Positions 1 through 10,036 of a stretch of DNA of 64,000 bases are shown in pieces; positions within the stretch are counted from its first letter, which is position 1, and each line of letters opens with the position of its first letter. This DNA is from Taeniopygia guttata. Lineage: Eukaryota > Chordata > Aves > Passeriformes > Estrildidae. Where the stretch lies: contig NC_133030.1 of the NCBI RefSeq assembly GCF_048771995.1, positions 64,912,001 to 64,976,000 on the forward strand, written 5' to 3'. The notes beneath the pieces were generated by a model. The model saw only the letters and a list, made by a program, of their open reading frames with translations, had not been told where the DNA came from and made no database searches. The translations under genes were made by a program, and so were the position numbers.

Positions 1-1015
1 GTGGAGTGAAATGTGACAGCTGGGATTTCCAGAAGATAGTTTGATGGATGCTGGCCATCCAGCTTCCCTAGAACTCTTTATCAGTAACACCCTCTATATC
101 TCCCTGAGTGACTTTTAGCCTGTCTGGCAGTTTTCAGCATCAGTGTGTGAGCGAAAAGAGGTGGAAGGCAGTTCTCTCTGATTTGGCAGCTCTGGGACTT
201 TGTGCTGCTGGCTGAGGGTCTGGATTTCTCAGGAACTTCCTGGTTACCTGTGGCTCCCACAGGCTTGTAGGACTGGGCTTAGAGAAACCCTGAGCTGCCC
301 GATGTCTGCTCTTGCTGCAGCTCTTCTGAATAGTCCTGGGTGTGGATGTGAGCCTGCAGTCCTTGGGAGGCAGAATTCACTCCACAATCCCAAGGGGCTT
401 GCTCTATCTGTCAGTGCAGGCCAGCTGTGGGAATCCTCCAAGTCCCTTTATCCTGTTCTGTGTGTCAAGGCCCTGTGGCTGACCACGAGTGCCCCGAGCT
501 GCCATGGACCCTTCTTGCAAGGGCAATTGTTTTCAGAGTCAGCGTAGGTGCTGGCTACCTTTGGAAAAGTGTGAATACCCCGGGGAAATCCATGGGGCAG
601 ACACCTTGGGCCATACTGTGTGCTGGCACCATCAGCAGGCATGATACAGACAGAGGTGCTTTGCTTTTGGTGTGAAACTTTGGTAATGGTGAGACTTCTT
701 GGTTAGGTCAGAAGGTTTTAGAGGGAAATGTCCACTCACGTGATCAAAAGAGAAGATCCTGGCATGGTTAAAAATGGGAAACAGTGAGCTTGTAGGTTTA
801 GGTGATCTGCTTGTGGTCATTCTTCAGACTTTTAATATTCATGCAGAAGTTTGGCAGAAACAGGAAACTTATGTGTAGACCAAAATCAGTTCAGCTTCTA
901 CAGTAAATGGTATTAACTGGTGTTATGTAGCTTTGACCCTTTGGAGAGATCTAAATCTGGCCTTTCCCAAGTTCTGATGGAGTAAAATAACTGTTTCCCA
1001 GTCTTTTATTTGCAG

Positions 1016-1060
1016 ATGCTCTAAATACTGTTGCTGGGGATCTATATAAAAAATTCAAAG
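1016..1060 (+). CDS. 45-nt exon candidate, copy 1
   Basis: A TTTGCAG acceptor and a GTAAGT donor flank 45 nt. Entering with one base already used, it is open as ALNTVAGDLYKKFK and leaves one base for the next codon, so it would be a symmetric exon that can be skipped without a frame change. The protein family is not recognised. It is identical in all three copies (8,137-8,181 and 16,334-16,378). The + strand AT-rich block and the CpG island lie just downstream. It could belong to the gene whose later exons are at 19,434 and 28,613, but the phases do not match directly, so at least one more exon would have to lie between. Support is limited to splice consensus and an open frame. Confidence 0.4.
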
Positions 1061-1790
1061 GTAAGTAAAAATAAGTATTAGCAGTATGTGTGAAATATAA
1101 TATAAATAATAATTTGTCTATCTTGCTACCTTAATATATATATATATATATATATGATATATATATATATATGATATATATTTCTAAATACGTCACTATA
1201 AAGTAGAAATGCAAATGTGACTATAATGATGAAAACAATATATAAATATTCAAGTATCGTTTAAAGAAGGGGCTTTTTATTTGGTTAGAGGCAGGGTTTT
1301 AATGGAAGAAAAATGAATATACCTTTTATTTTTATATCATTCTAAATATAGAAATATATATTCAATGTATGCAGAGATTTTTCTATTCTATCTCTTCTGA
1401 ATATTTATTTTCATTTCTATTTTATACTTTCATATAACACCATACATCAATCTACATTTTAAACGTAAATTTGAATATAAATGCGAAATATAGAGATAAA
1501 TTTAAACGCAGTTTAAAAGAAAAGGGGTTTTTAAAAGATTTTTACTTGGATAGAGGCAGGGGTTTATTTTAAGCAATATAAACCTTTTAGAAATAGAAAT
1601 CTATCTATAGAAATATGTAAGCAATGTATTAAGCAATGCATAAAAATATAAATTGTAATAAAGGAATAAATGTAAGAAATTATAAAAATACAATTACACA
1701 TCAATATACGTTATAAATCCGAATGTGAATATAAATATGAAAAATATAAAAATAAAAGAGCTTGAAATGCAGTTTAAAAGAGAAGGTTTT
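1061..1790. repeat. AT-rich block with three ~262-bp related segments
   Basis: A (TA)n tract at 1,134-1,180 opens the block. The phrase 'agaggcaggg' followed by a T-run recurs near 1,287, 1,551 and 1,811. Each is preceded by an AT-rich run ending in a GTTTAAA-type string, giving three degenerate tandem segments of roughly 262 bp. The last abuts the CpG island directly. Copies lie at 8,182-8,927 and 16,379-17,108. A similar AT-rich run precedes the CpG island at 33,800. Confidence 0.75.
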
Positions 1791-1834
1791 TGCTTTTGGT
1801 TCCTGTTGGGTTAGAGGCAGGGGTTTTTCTGCTG

Positions 1835-2690
1835 GCGTTCTTTTCCGCGCGGGATGTTTTGGGGCATTTGCTGCAGGGCAGGTTCCGGAGGGCATCGCGC
1901 CCGTTCTTTTCTGCCGCCGGCCCCGCCCGCGGCCCCGAGGCGAGCGGCGGCCCCCGGCGGTGGCGGGCGGCAGTGCTGCCGCCCTGTGGGCAGAGGGCGG
2001 TACTGCAGCCCGCCGCCCGCGGCCGCCATCTTGGGAGTGGCTTGTCGCGGACTCGCTTGACCTTCTCGAGATGGCGCGAAAAAGAGGACGTCGGCATTCG
2101 AGGACCCGTGTCTGTTTTTTCTACACTGCCTGAATTGTCCCCAACGCCGGCGCCCCCCGACGGGATTTTCCGCGGCGGTTCCGGTGCCGTGCACAGGGGC
2201 TGTGGGGTCAGCAGCACCGCGAGCGTGCGGGTTTTTGGCGGGGGCCGACGGGCATCGGCGTAATACGCCTCTCTCCGTCCAGGTCCCCACGGGCCGCCAT
2301 CTTGCGAGTCCCTGGTGGCGGGCTCGCTTGAAAAGTGCTGCCCCCATTGTGGGCAGAGGGCGGTACTGCAGCCGCCGGTGCCGGGGCGGGAGCGCGCGGC
2401 GAGCGGCGCGCGGGGCGGTGTCTGTGAGCGCAGGGCGGGGGGCGGCGGCGGCTCGGGCGGCCCGAGCCTCAAAAACAAGCTCTGGTCAGGAAACAGGCTT
2501 GGTGCTTTGCGCGCAGAAGAGGAATTTCCAGTGCGCATGCGCCTAGCGGCCATGACACTGTACGGAAAATGGAACTCTGCTGTAGGAAGGCGGCCATGAT
2601 GCTGTACGGAAATTCCAGTGCGCATGCGCAAAGCGGGCGTACGGCAAAGGGAACCGCGCATGCGCACTGCGTGGGGGGGGAGAACCTTGC
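1835..2690 (+). promoter_or_regulatory. CpG-island promoter with YY1 and NRF1 type sites, copy 1
   Basis: A sharp change from AT-rich DNA to GC- and CpG-dense DNA. YY1-like GCCGCCATCTT occurs at 2,022-2,032 and 2,293-2,303. Palindromic NRF1 cores (GCGCATGCGC type) occur at 2,532-2,542, 2,619-2,630 and 2,655-2,666. A ~60-bp partial duplication repeats GCGGCCATGA...CTGTACGGA. No TATA box is evident. Known biology: clusters of NRF1 and YY1 sites mark TATA-less, often housekeeping or bidirectional promoters. The downstream exon candidates are on the + strand. No convincing first exon and donor could be fixed between 2,400 and 2,835. Long ORFs here, including a 386-codon one on the minus strand, are explained by GC bias. 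Confidence 0.75.
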
Positions 2691-2696
2691 CATCTG

Positions 2697-2812
2697 TTTT
2701 TTGGGGGTTTGGGATTTTTGGAAATTTGGTGTTTTGGGAGTTTGGGGGGTTTTGGGGATTTGGGAATTTGGGGTTTGGGATTTTGGGGATTTGGGGATTT
2801 GGGGTTCGGGTT
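2697..2812 (+). repeat. G-rich minisatellite, + strand orientation
   Basis: Degenerate TTTGGGG / ATTTGGG units on the + strand. This is the reverse complement of the C-rich VNTR that begins about 90 bp further on, so the two can pair. The same block is at 9,834-9,949 in copy 2, and a short G-rich return occurs at 4,557-4,592. Confidence 0.85.
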
Positions 2813-2835
2813 CCCGGGATCCCGGCCCTGCTCAG

Positions 2836-2895
2836 CCTCTCCCGGATCCGCAGCAGCTCCGGAACCGCCTCGAAACGGAGCCGGGACCCGCCCGG
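2836..2895 (+). CDS. 60-nt exon candidate, copy 1
   Basis: A CTGCTCAG acceptor and a CGG/GTGAGC donor bound exactly 20 codons. In phase 0 they read PLPDPQQLRNRLETEPGPAR, but the other two forward frames are also open, so coding is not proven. It is the only non-repetitive segment between the G-rich and C-rich minisatellites. If real, the VNTR at 2,900-4,556 is its downstream intron and the next acceptor is the T-run plus CAG at 4,634. The same exon is at 9,973-10,032 in copy 2. Confidence 0.4.
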
Positions 2896-2899
2896 GTGA

Positions 2900-4556
2900 G
2901 CCTGAAACCCCAAATCCCCCAAAAATCCCCCCAAACCTCAGACATCCCCCAAAAATCCCCTAAATTTCAAATTCCCAAACCCCCCCCCCAAACCCCCCCA
3001 AAAAACACTAGACCTCAAAAAAACCCAAAACCCCAAAATCCTCCAAAAATCCCCAAATCCCAAACCCCCAAATCCCCTACATCCCCAAAACCCCCAAATA
3101 TTCCCCAAAAATCCCCTCAATTCCAAAATCCCAAACCCCAAAAATCCCCCAGATCCCAAACCCCCAAAATCCCCTAAAAATCCCCCCTGAAGTCCCCCAA
3201 ATCCCCAAAACCCCCCAAATATCCCCCCCAAAAATCCCCCAAACCCCAAAATCCTCCAAAAATCCCCAAATCCCAAACCCCAAAATCCCCTAAATCCCCC
3301 CAAACCCCAAAATGCTCCAAAAATTCCCCAAAAATCCCCTAAATCCAAAATCCCAAACCCCAAAAATCCCCTAAATCCCAAAATCCTCCAAAAATCCCCC
3401 AAAAATCCCCAAAATCCCAAACACCCAAATCCCCTACATCCCCAAAAACCCCAAATATTCCCCAAAAATCCCCTCAATTCCAAAATCCCAAACCCCAAAA
3501 ATCCCCCAGATCCCAAACCCCCAAAATCCCCTAAAAATCCCCCCTGAAGTCCCCCAAATCCCCAAAACCCCCCAAATATCCCCCCCAAAAATCCCCCAAA
3601 CCCCAAAATCCTCCAAAAATCCCCAAATCCCAAACCCCAAAATCCCCTAAATCCCCCCAAACCCCAAAATGCTCCAAAAATCCCCCAAAAATCCCCTAAA
3701 TCCAAAATCCCAAACCCCAAAAATCCCCTAAATCCCAAAATCCTCCAAAAATCCCCCAAAAATCCCCAAAATCCCAAACCCCCAAATCCCCTACATCCCC
3801 AAAAACCCCAAATATTCCCCAAAAATCCCCTCAATTCCAAAATCCCAAACCCCAAAAATCCCCCAGATCCCAAACCCCCAAAATCCCCTAAAAATCCCCC
3901 CTGAAGTCCCCCAAATCCCCAAAACCCCCCAAATATCCCCCCAAAAATCCCCCAAACCCCAAAATCCTCCAAAAATCCCCAAATCCCAAACCCCAAAATC
4001 CCCTAAATCCCCCCAAACCCCAAAATGCTCCAAAAATCCCCCAAAAATCCCCTAAATCCAAAATCCCAAACCCCAAAAATCCCCTAAATCCCAAAATCCT
4101 CCAAAAATCCCCCAAAAATCCCCCAAAAATCCCCAAAATCCCAAACCCCCAAATCCCCTACATCCCCAAAAACCCCAAATATTCCCCAAAAATCCCCTCA
4201 ATTCCAAAATCCCAAACCCCAAAAATCCCCCAGATCCCAAACCCCCAAAATCCCCTAAAAATCCCCCCTGAAGTCCCCCAAATCCCCAAAACCCCCCAAA
4301 TATCCCCCCCAAAAATCCCCCAAACCCCAAAATCCTCCAAAAATCCCCAAATCCCAAACCCCAAAATCCCCTAAATCCCCCCAAACCCCAAAATGCTCCA
4401 AAAATCCCCCAAAAATCCCCTAAATCCAAAATCCCTAACCCCAAAAATCCCCTAAATCCCAAAATCCTCCAAAAATCCCCCAAAAATCCCCAAAATCCCA
4501 AACACCCAAATCCCCTAAATCCCAAAAAAACCCAAATATTCCCCAAAAATCCCCTA
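2900..4556. repeat. 357-bp VNTR of CCCCAAAATCCC-type motifs, copy 1 (4 units)
   Basis: A C-rich + strand array of short CCCAAA/AATCCCC motifs arranged as a 357-bp higher-order unit. Equivalent points fall at 3,077, 3,434, 3,791 and 4,158; the third unit is 10 bp longer. The first ~170 bp are more degenerate. The minus strand reads GGGGATTTTGGGG throughout, with G-tracts every few bases, so G-quadruplex formation is likely. Because 357 is a multiple of 3 and stops are rare, long minus-strand ORFs rich in F, G, L, I and W appear; I treat these as composition artefacts. Confidence 0.95.
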
Positions 4557-4634
4557 AATTGGGGATTTGGGAATTTTGGGATTTGGGAATTCCCACCCCT
4601 CCCCCCTCCCTCATTCCCGTTTTTTTTTTTTCAG

Positions 4635-5345
4635 CTCCCGCTGGGAATTCCGGACCCCCCCGCCCAAACGGCTCCGAGCAGCTCCAGAAAACACCCAAAA
4701 AAATTCCCAAAATTCCCAGGAAATCGTGGAGAAAGCGGCGCCGGCCCGGAGGCTGCAGATCCCCGCCGGAAATCCGGGAATTCCGACAGGAAATTCAGGA
4801 ATTCTGGCGGAAAATTCAGGAATTCCAGAAAGAAATTCGGGAATTCCAGTTGGAAATTCAGGAATTCCAACGGGAAATTCGGGACTCCTGGCTGGAAATG
4901 CAGGAATGGCATCAGGAAATCCGGGAATTCTGTCAGGAAATCCGGGAATTCCGGGAATCCCGGTGCGTTCCCAACTTTCCGTGGCTCAGTTTTACGGGAG
5001 CCGGAATTACCGGGACCCCCCGGAGCGGAAACGGCTCCGGGAGCTGCTGGGGCACGGAGAGATCCCGGAAAAAACCCGGAATTCCGGGAATTCTGACAGG
5101 AAATTCCGGAATCCCGGCGGGAAATCCGGGGATTCCGCCAGGAAATCCGGGAATTCCGCCAGGAAATCTGGGAATTCTGCCAGGAAGGGCAGCTCCAAAG
5201 GCAAAGGGAGCAGCGGGAATTCCCGGAATTCCAGGCTGGGGAATTCCAGGATTGAGAATTCCCAGATTTCCAATGTTGAGAACTCCCGGAATTCCAGGAT
5301 GGGGAATTCCCGGATTTCCGGGATTGGGAATTCCTGCAGAATTCC
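4635..5345 (+). CDS. Exon candidate over a 21-bp heptad minisatellite, copy 1
   Basis: A T11-CAG acceptor ends at 4,634. All three forward frames are open for about 460 nt. Entering in phase 0 (after the 20-codon exon) the frame runs 153 codons to TGA at 5,094-5,096. Entering in phase 1, nine 21-bp units at 4,769-4,957 encode heptads such as EIREFRQ, EIQEFWR and EIQEFQR. Ile/Met falls at every second position and mostly Phe/Trp at every fifth, a classic a/d coiled-coil spacing. A third frame gives collagen-like GNSGIP units. A second 21-bp block and irregular GGAATTCC repeats fill 5,085-5,345. The true frame and 3' end are unknown; it may be only a minisatellite. Confidence 0.35.
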
Positions 5346-5398
5346 AGGATGAAGAATTCCCTCATTTGCTTTGATAGACTTTCCTGCCCCTGGCACAG

Positions 5399-5502
5399 AG
5401 GGAGGGGCTATAAACCAAATTGTCATTACAAATCTGTCTGAAAAGGACCTAAAATTAGATGCCATGAAAATGGCTCTGGGAATCCCCAAAGTCCCAGCTA
5501 CG
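5399..5502 (+). CDS. Exon candidate, 104 nt, copy 1
   Basis: The acceptor is TTTCCTGCCCCTGGCACAG and the donor is ACG/GTAAGA. After two bases of an incoming codon, 34 codons are open, including INQIVITNLSEKDLKLDA and MALGIPKVPAT. It has ordinary protein composition, unlike the repeats before it. It ends in phase 0 and joins in frame to 5,613-5,675. Copy 2 is identical at 13,594-13,697. The protein family is not recognised. Confidence 0.45.
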
Positions 5503-5612
5503 GTAAGAATCAGACTTTGTGCCTCTGTCCTGGAAGAGCACAGCACTGCAATGCATCCTAACACATTTTGCAACCTTCTAACAGATATATTTCATCTCAT
5601 GCAAGAAGACAG

Positions 5613-5675
5613 ATGAGTAATTCCCAGGAGCTTCATGCAAAATTGGCCCTAAAGCAGATCCCAGTAGGCATCAAG
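5613..5675 (+). CDS. Exon candidate, 63 nt, copy 1
   Basis: Taking the AG of AAGAAGACAG as acceptor and AAG/GTAAGC as donor gives 21 codons in phase 0: MSNSQELHAKLALKQIPVG, then IK. This continues the frame of the exon at 5,399-5,502. An upstream acceptor at 5,584 would add 28 nt and bring a stop in that frame, so the downstream acceptor is preferred. The intron before it would be only about 110 nt. Copy 2 is at 13,808-13,870 with no changes. Confidence 0.45.
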
Positions 5676-5873
5676 GTAAGCAAAGAAATGTAGCCCTTTC
5701 CATTTTAGCCAGCTGCAGTTGACAACAGATTTCAAATTTAGACTTCAAACATTCTCATGAAGAAATTAACCCTTAGGTTGTTGTGGCTTTACTGTGATCC
5801 ATGTAAAATAGCACCTTTTCCTTGTGCATTTTTTTTAACACAACACTTTTTTTTTTTATTTTTTCCTTGCTAG

Positions 5874-5977
5874 GCTGGATTCTGTATGCTGCAAGGCTGT
5901 CATATCAGGATATGCTGCAAAAGAGTTTGTTGCATCTTCTTCCTGAAAAGTTGGTGGAGTTTCTCTCTATGCAGAGG
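5874..5977 (+). pseudogene. Doubtful exon remnant, copy 1
   Basis: A T-rich tract and GCTAG acceptor precede 104 nt that end at AGAGG/GTACAA. In phase 0 it would read a Cys-rich, unlikely peptide. In another frame AVISGYAAKEFVASSS is followed by an in-frame TGA. Its length is not a multiple of 3, so inclusion would shift the frame between 5,675 and 6,322. It may be a pseudo-exon or an old exon that no longer works. Copy 2: 14,069-14,172. Confidence 0.2.
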
Positions 5978-6321
5978 GTACAACATTTATGGTCAGGACA
6001 GGGTTTTCTTGCTTTGTGGTTTTCTTGCTGCTGCTGCTGCTTTTAAAGGGGTCAACACTCTTAGCTCCAGGAAACTGAAACTAAATGTGAGCAGGGACTG
6101 GAGGAAGGAAGCAGGGAGGATCCACTACAAGATTCCAAAAACTAAATAAAGCAGGATTCAACTGCCAGTGGCTGAATAGCAGCAATTTATGAGCTGTTCC
6201 TCAAAAGCCCCAGACAAGCACCAAGTCCTGTGGGAAGCTGGAGATTGACAGAAGACACCTCCAGAAGAGTCTGCTGTTGAAATTTCCTTTAAGCCTTTTT
6301 GGTTTTTTTTTTTTTTTTCAG

Positions 6322-6471
6322 GTGGATCATCCAGACCTGGCAAATGCATAAGGTCAGCCCTTGGAAGAGCAAAAAGCTCTCGCCAAGAAAACCAAACGAG
6401 TGGCTGAAATCTGTCCATTTGTCTGCCTGTCTTTTTGGCCTTGGATTACTGTGCTTTTCAAAGCTATTCTT
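6322..6471 (+). CDS. Last-exon candidate or decayed exon, copy 1
   Basis: A long T-run and CAG acceptor end at 6,321. In phase 0, continuing from 5,675, the frame reads VDHPDLANA and stops at TAA 6,349-6,351. After that stop the same frame continues with a plausible coiled-coil-like peptide, GQPLEEQKALAKKTKRVAE. So either this is the true C-terminus, or an older coding exon has gained a stop. In copy 2 (from 14,520) the base after CA in the acceptor is A instead of G, moving the AG by one base and altering the frame if used. Confidence 0.35.
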
Positions 6472-8136
6472 TCATAACTTGGATAAAAAGGTAAATGTTT
6501 CATATAGCCCCGCAAGTAGTAATCATCCTGTCCATGCAAAAAAAACCTGCTGCCTGAGGGATGGGCCCCAAACCAGAGGTGTTTCTCATTTACCTACAAA
6601 GCGTCTGGCTTTAGCATGTGTAGTCAGTTTTTGTGAACATGTGAGTCCATTGCCTGCTCTAACAGAGTTAGTGACTTACTTTCAGTGGTTGTAGAGAGTT
6701 TCCCTGAAACAGCACTGTTTGTAGTCCACTGTGTGACTTAGGAGACACAATAGCCAGACAATTCTGCAAGTGTAATATAACTGTATGTGGCGTTCCCAGA
6801 AAATGCTCTGAAGTCTTCTCTCCGTTGCACCATGGTGATAAAAACCACTGCTGCTTTTCAAGCTCCACGAGGCCATGCTGTGCTGTGCTGAAAGGGATAG
6901 AAAAGCCAATTAGCTCTGAAAAGTGAAGGGCAGGCAGAGAGGGGTGCTCTGGCCTGGAATTCCCTCCCTTTGGCAGCAGCAAAGGTCAGCTGTGCAGCCA
7001 AATTTCAGTGACCACATGTGGATCCAGCTTGTGCGTGTTGCCAGCTATCTGCACAGGGAGTGGGAGAGGGTGGGGAGGAAGAATTGATTCTGGAAGGGGA
7101 AAGCCTGAGTTAAAGGGAAAAGTGGAGTGAAATGTGACAGCTGGGATTTCCAGAAGATAGTTTGATGGATGCTGGCCATCCAGCTTCCCTAGAACTCTTT
7201 ATCAGTAACACCCTCTATATCTCCCTGAGTGACTTTTAGCCTGTCTGGCAGTTTTCAGCATCAGTGTGTGAGCGAAAAGAGGTGGAAGGCAGTTCTCTCT
7301 GATTTGGCAGCTCTGGGACTTTGTGCTGCTGGCTGAGGGTCTGGATTTCTCAGGAACTTCCTGGCTACCTGTGGCTCCCACAGGCTTGTAGGACTGGGCT
7401 TAGAGAAACCCTGAGCTGCCCGATGTCTGCTCTTGCTGCAGCTCTTCTGAATAGTCCTGGGTGTGGATGTGAGCCTGCAGTCCTTGGGAGGCAGAATTCA
7501 CTCCACAATCCCAAGGGGCTTGCTCTATCTGTCAGTGCAGGCCAGCTGTGGGAATCCTCCAAGTCCCTTTATCCTGTTCTGTGTGTCAAGGCCCTGTGGC
7601 TGACCACGAGTGCCCCGAGCTGCCATGGACCCTTCTTGCAAGGGCAATTGTTTTCAGAGTCAGCGTAGGTGCTGGCTACCTTTGGAAAAGTGTGAATACC
7701 CCGGGGAAATCCATGGGGCAGACACCTTGGGCCATACTGTGTGCTGGCACCATCAGCAGGCATGATACAGACAGAGGTGCTTTGCTTTTGGTGTGAAACT
7801 TTGGTAATGGTGAGACTTCTTGGTTAGGTCAGAAGGTTTTAGAGGGAAATGTCCACTCACGTGATCAAAAGAGAAGATCCTGGCATGGTTAAAAATGGGA
7901 AACAGTGAGCTTGTAGGTTTAGGTGATCTGCTTGTGGTCATTCTTCAGACTTTTAATATTCATGCAGAAGTTTGGCAGAAACAGGAAACTTATGTGTAGA
8001 CCAAAATCAGTTCAGCTTCTACAGTAAATGGTATTAACTGGTGTTATGTAGCTTTGACCCTTTGGAGAGATCTAAATCTGGCCTTTCCCAAGTTCTGATG
8101 GAGTAAAATAACTGTTTCCCAGTCTTTTATTTGCAG

Positions 8137-8181
8137 ATGCTCTAAATACTGTTGCTGGGGATCTATATAAAAAATTCAAAG
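8137..8181 (+). CDS. 45-nt exon candidate, copy 2
   Basis: Same exon, splice sites and predicted peptide as at 1,016-1,060 in copy 1, with no base changes. Confidence 0.4.
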
Positions 8182-8251
8182 GTAAGTAAAAATAAGTATT
8201 AGCAGTATGTGTGAAATATAATATAAATAATAATTTGTCTATCTTGCTACC

Positions 8252-8253
<2 letters not shown>

Positions 8254-8285
<32 letters not shown>

Positions 8286-8308
8286 ATATATATATATATG
8301 ATATATAT
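8254..8308. repeat. (TA)n microsatellite, copy 2
   Basis: Interrupted TA dinucleotide repeat with GATATA interruptions. It is longer here than at 1,134-1,180 (copy 1) and 16,450-16,500 (copy 3), and so is one of the few loci that distinguish the copies. Confidence 0.9.
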
Positions 8309-8971
8309 TTCTAAATACGTCACTATAAAGTAGAAATGCAAATGTGACTATAATGATGAAAACAATATATAAATATTCGAGTATCGTTTAAAGAAGGGGC
8401 TTTTTTTTGCTTTTTATTTGGTTAGAGGCAGGGTTTTAATGGAAGAAAAATGAATATACCTTTTATTTTGATATCATTCTAAATATAGAAATATATATTC
8501 AATGTATGCAGAGATTTTTCTATTCTATCTCTTCTGAATATTTATTTTCATTTCTATTTTATACTTTCATATAACACCATACATCAATCTACATTTTAAA
8601 CGTAAATTTGAATATAAATGCGAAATATAGAGATAAATTTAAACGCAGTTTAAAAGAAAAGGGGTTTTTAAAAGATTTTTACTTGGATAGAGGCAGGGGT
8701 TTATTTTAAGCAATATAAACCTTTTAGAAATAGAAATCTATCTATAGAAATATGTAAGCAATGTATTAAGCAATGCATAAAAATATAAATTGTAATAAAG
8801 GAATAAATGTAAGAAATTATAAAAATACAATTACACATCAATATACGTTATAAATCCGAATGTGAATATAAATATGAAAAATATAAAAATAAAAGAGCTT
8901 GAAATGCAGTTTAAAAGAGAAGGTTTTTGCTTTTGGTTCCTGTTGGGTTAGAGGCAGGGGTTTTTCTGCTG

Positions 8972-9827
8972 GCGTTCTTTTCCGCGCGGGATGTTTTGGG
9001 GCATTTGCTGCAGGGCAGGTTCCGGAGGGCATCGCGCCCGTTCTTTTCTGCCGCCGGCCCCGCCCGCGGCCCCGAGGCGAGCGGCGGCCCCCGGCGGTGG
9101 CGGGCGGCAGTGCTGCCGCCCTGTGGGCAGAGGGCGGTACTGCAGCCCGCCGCCCGCGGCCGCCATCTTGGGAGTGGCTTGTCGCGGACTCGCTTGACCT
9201 TCTCGAGATGGCGCGAAAAAGAGGACGTCGGCATTCGAGGACCCGTGTCTGTTTTTTCTACACTGCCTGAATTGTCCCCAACGCCGGCGCCCCCCGACGG
9301 GATTTTCCGCGGCGGTTCCGGTGCCGTGCACAGGGGCTGTGGGGTCAGCAGCACCGCGAGCGTGCGGGTTTTTGGCGGGGGCCGACGGGCATCGGCGTAA
9401 TACGCCTCTCTCCGTCCAGGTCCCCACGGGCCGCCATCTTGCGAGTCCCTGGTGGCGGGCTCGCTTGAAAAGTGCTGCCCCCATTGTGGGCAGAGGGCGG
9501 TACTGCAGCCGCCGGTGCCGGGGCGGGAGCGCGCGGCGAGCGGCGCGCGGGGCGGTGTCTGTGAGCGCAGGGCGGGGGGCGGCGGCGGCTCGGGCGGCCC
9601 GAGCCTCAAAAACAAGCTCTGGTCAGGAAACAGGCTTGGTGCTTTGCGCGCAGAAGAGGAATTTCCAGTGCGCATGCGCCTAGCGGCCATGACACTGTAC
9701 GGAAAATGGAACTCTGCTGTAGGAAGGCGGCCATGATGCTGTACGGAAATTCCAGTGCGCATGCGCAAAGCGGGCGTACGGCAAAGGGAACCGCGCATGC
9801 GCACTGCGTGGGGGGGGAGAACCTTGC
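8972..9827 (+). promoter_or_regulatory. CpG-island promoter, copy 2
   Basis: Same island as at 1,835-2,690, with the NRF1-type cores at 9,669-9,679, 9,756-9,767 and 9,792-9,803 and both YY1-like sites kept. I saw no difference in the core sites. Confidence 0.75.
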
Positions 9828-9972
9828 CATCTGTTTTTTGGGGGTTTGGGATTTTTGGAAATTTGGTGTTTTGGGAGTTTGGGGGGTTTTGGGGATTTGG
9901 GAATTTGGGGTTTGGGATTTTGGGGATTTGGGGATTTGGGGTTCGGGTTCCCGGGATCCCGGCCCTGCTCAG

Positions 9973-10032
9973 CCTCTCCCGGATCCGCAGCAGCTCCGGA
10001 ACCGCCTCGAAACGGAGCCGGGACCCGCCCGG
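9973..10032 (+). CDS. 60-nt exon candidate, copy 2
   Basis: Identical to the exon candidate at 2,836-2,895, with the same acceptor and donor. Confidence 0.4.
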
Positions 10033-10036
10033 GTGA

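Larger units (their letters stand above)
1..7121 (+). repeat. Tandem segmental duplication, copy 1
   Basis: The sequence beginning GTGGAGTGAAATGTGACAG at base 1 recurs at 7,122 and again at 15,319, so this is the first of three head-to-tail copies. Apart from the (TA)n tract, homopolymers and the VNTR, only scattered single-base differences from copy 2 are visible. Base 1 is simply where the window starts, so the true unit boundary is unknown and more copies may lie upstream. Order inside: unassigned DNA (1-1,015), mini-exon, AT-rich block, CpG island, VNTR, 21-bp minisatellite and exon candidates to 6,351. From 6,352 to 7,121 I see only non-coding DNA. Confidence 0.95.

Noticed and set aside
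200-547. 115-codon ORF repeated in all three duplication copies
   Set aside because: Its conservation only reflects the recent duplication. There is no splice or promoter context and no recognisable protein.
1774-2934. 386-codon minus-strand ORF over the CpG island
   Set aside because: Stop-poor GC composition explains it. It crosses promoter motifs and then the G-rich minisatellite, and other frames are open too.
2900-4556. Telomeric repeat
   Set aside because: The G-strand GGGGATTTTGGGG recalls ciliate telomeres, but vertebrate telomeres are TTAGGG and the array is an internal 357-bp VNTR.
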